From Desulfotomaculum sp. (lineage in GTDB: Bacteria > Bacillota > Desulfotomaculia > Desulfotomaculales > Nap2-2B): a stretch of DNA of 27,563 nt. Position 1 is the stretch's first letter, and each line of letters begins with the position of its first letter. The notes beneath the pieces were generated by a model. That model did no database searches. It was given only the letters and a program-made list of their open reading frames with translations, and was not told the DNA's origin. This document shows positions 27,503 to 27,563 of this stretch, piece by piece. Location of the stretch: positions 1 to 27,563 of the forward strand of contig DMZI01000072.1 of assembly GCA_003485325.1 (NCBI GenBank), read 5' to 3'. Position numbers and translations under genes: made by a program.

Positions 27503-27563
27503 TTGGTAACCAAAATCTTCCATATAACTTCAACGTCCTTTTTATGTAGAATAACACGTTCTC

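Noticed and set aside
27278..27523. Minus-strand open frame over the 3' part of ssrA
   Set aside because: It overlaps the tRNA-like domain of tmRNA, which fully explains the sequence. Such frames are often mis-annotated as proteins.
1..27563. CRISPR arrays, insertion sequences, phage genes or integrases
   Set aside because: No regularly spaced repeats, transposase or integrase motifs, or terminal inverted repeats were seen. The 3' end of tmRNA is a common integration site, but only 61 bp follow it here, so nothing can be said.

Overview
The window reads as chromosomal DNA of a spore-forming, anaerobic, low-to-mid GC Firmicute, most like the Desulfotomaculum/Pelotomaculum group (Peptococcaceae). 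The pointers are a GerAB-type germination permease, heme synthesis by the siroheme (Ahb) route with AhbA, AhbB, AhbC and AhbD, a Rex repressor, a selenocysteine tRNA, a split transketolase and consensus SigA promoters. The taxon is inferred from gene content, not from a database match.

Layout. (1) 1-580: the 3' end of a gerAB-like gene, then a stand-alone selC (tRNA-Sec) on the minus strand with its own promoter and terminator. (2) 880-11695: one tight plus-strand block, hepT-sirC-hemA-hemC-cobA/hemD-ahbC-hemB-ahbD-ahbA-ahbB-hemL, often with overlapping genes. It encodes nearly every step from glutamyl-tRNA to protoheme through uroporphyrinogen III, precorrin-2, siroheme and didecarboxysiroheme. 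A separate sirohydrochlorin ferrochelatase is the one enzyme not seen. (3) 11715-13328: a promoter followed by rex, a LOG-like nucleotide-binding protein and a YjbQ protein. (4) 13342-14244: minus-strand hsp20 and a small membrane protein, each with a clear terminator. (5) 14373-16913: poorly characterised genes (hotdog thioesterase, YgjP-type metalloprotease, two zinc-ribbon proteins), with a gene-poor stretch that may hold a relic. (6) 17038-18440: tRNA-Leu(CAG), a near-consensus Rex operator ahead of a sirtuin gene, and a cold-shock protein. (7) 18497-23792: long-form hpf, secA, prfB with a programmed +1 frameshift, and a YitT-family membrane protein. (8) 23819-27502: a split transketolase pair, a convergent ornithine-cyclodeaminase-family gene, and smpB followed directly by ssrA (tmRNA).

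Themes. Redox recurs: Rex is encoded here, a strong Rex-type operator precedes the NAD+-dependent sirtuin, and a poorer Rex-like inverted repeat lies ahead of the heme block. Translation quality control and UGA decoding also recur: tRNA-Sec, RF2 with its UGA frameshift, HPF, SmpB and tmRNA. smpB appears to be leaderless. I see no CRISPR array, phage, insertion sequence or obviously new multi-gene defence system. The most useful leads are the Rex site before the sirtuin, the missing ferrochelatase, the smpB promoter geometry and a perfect palindrome in the hsp20 leader.
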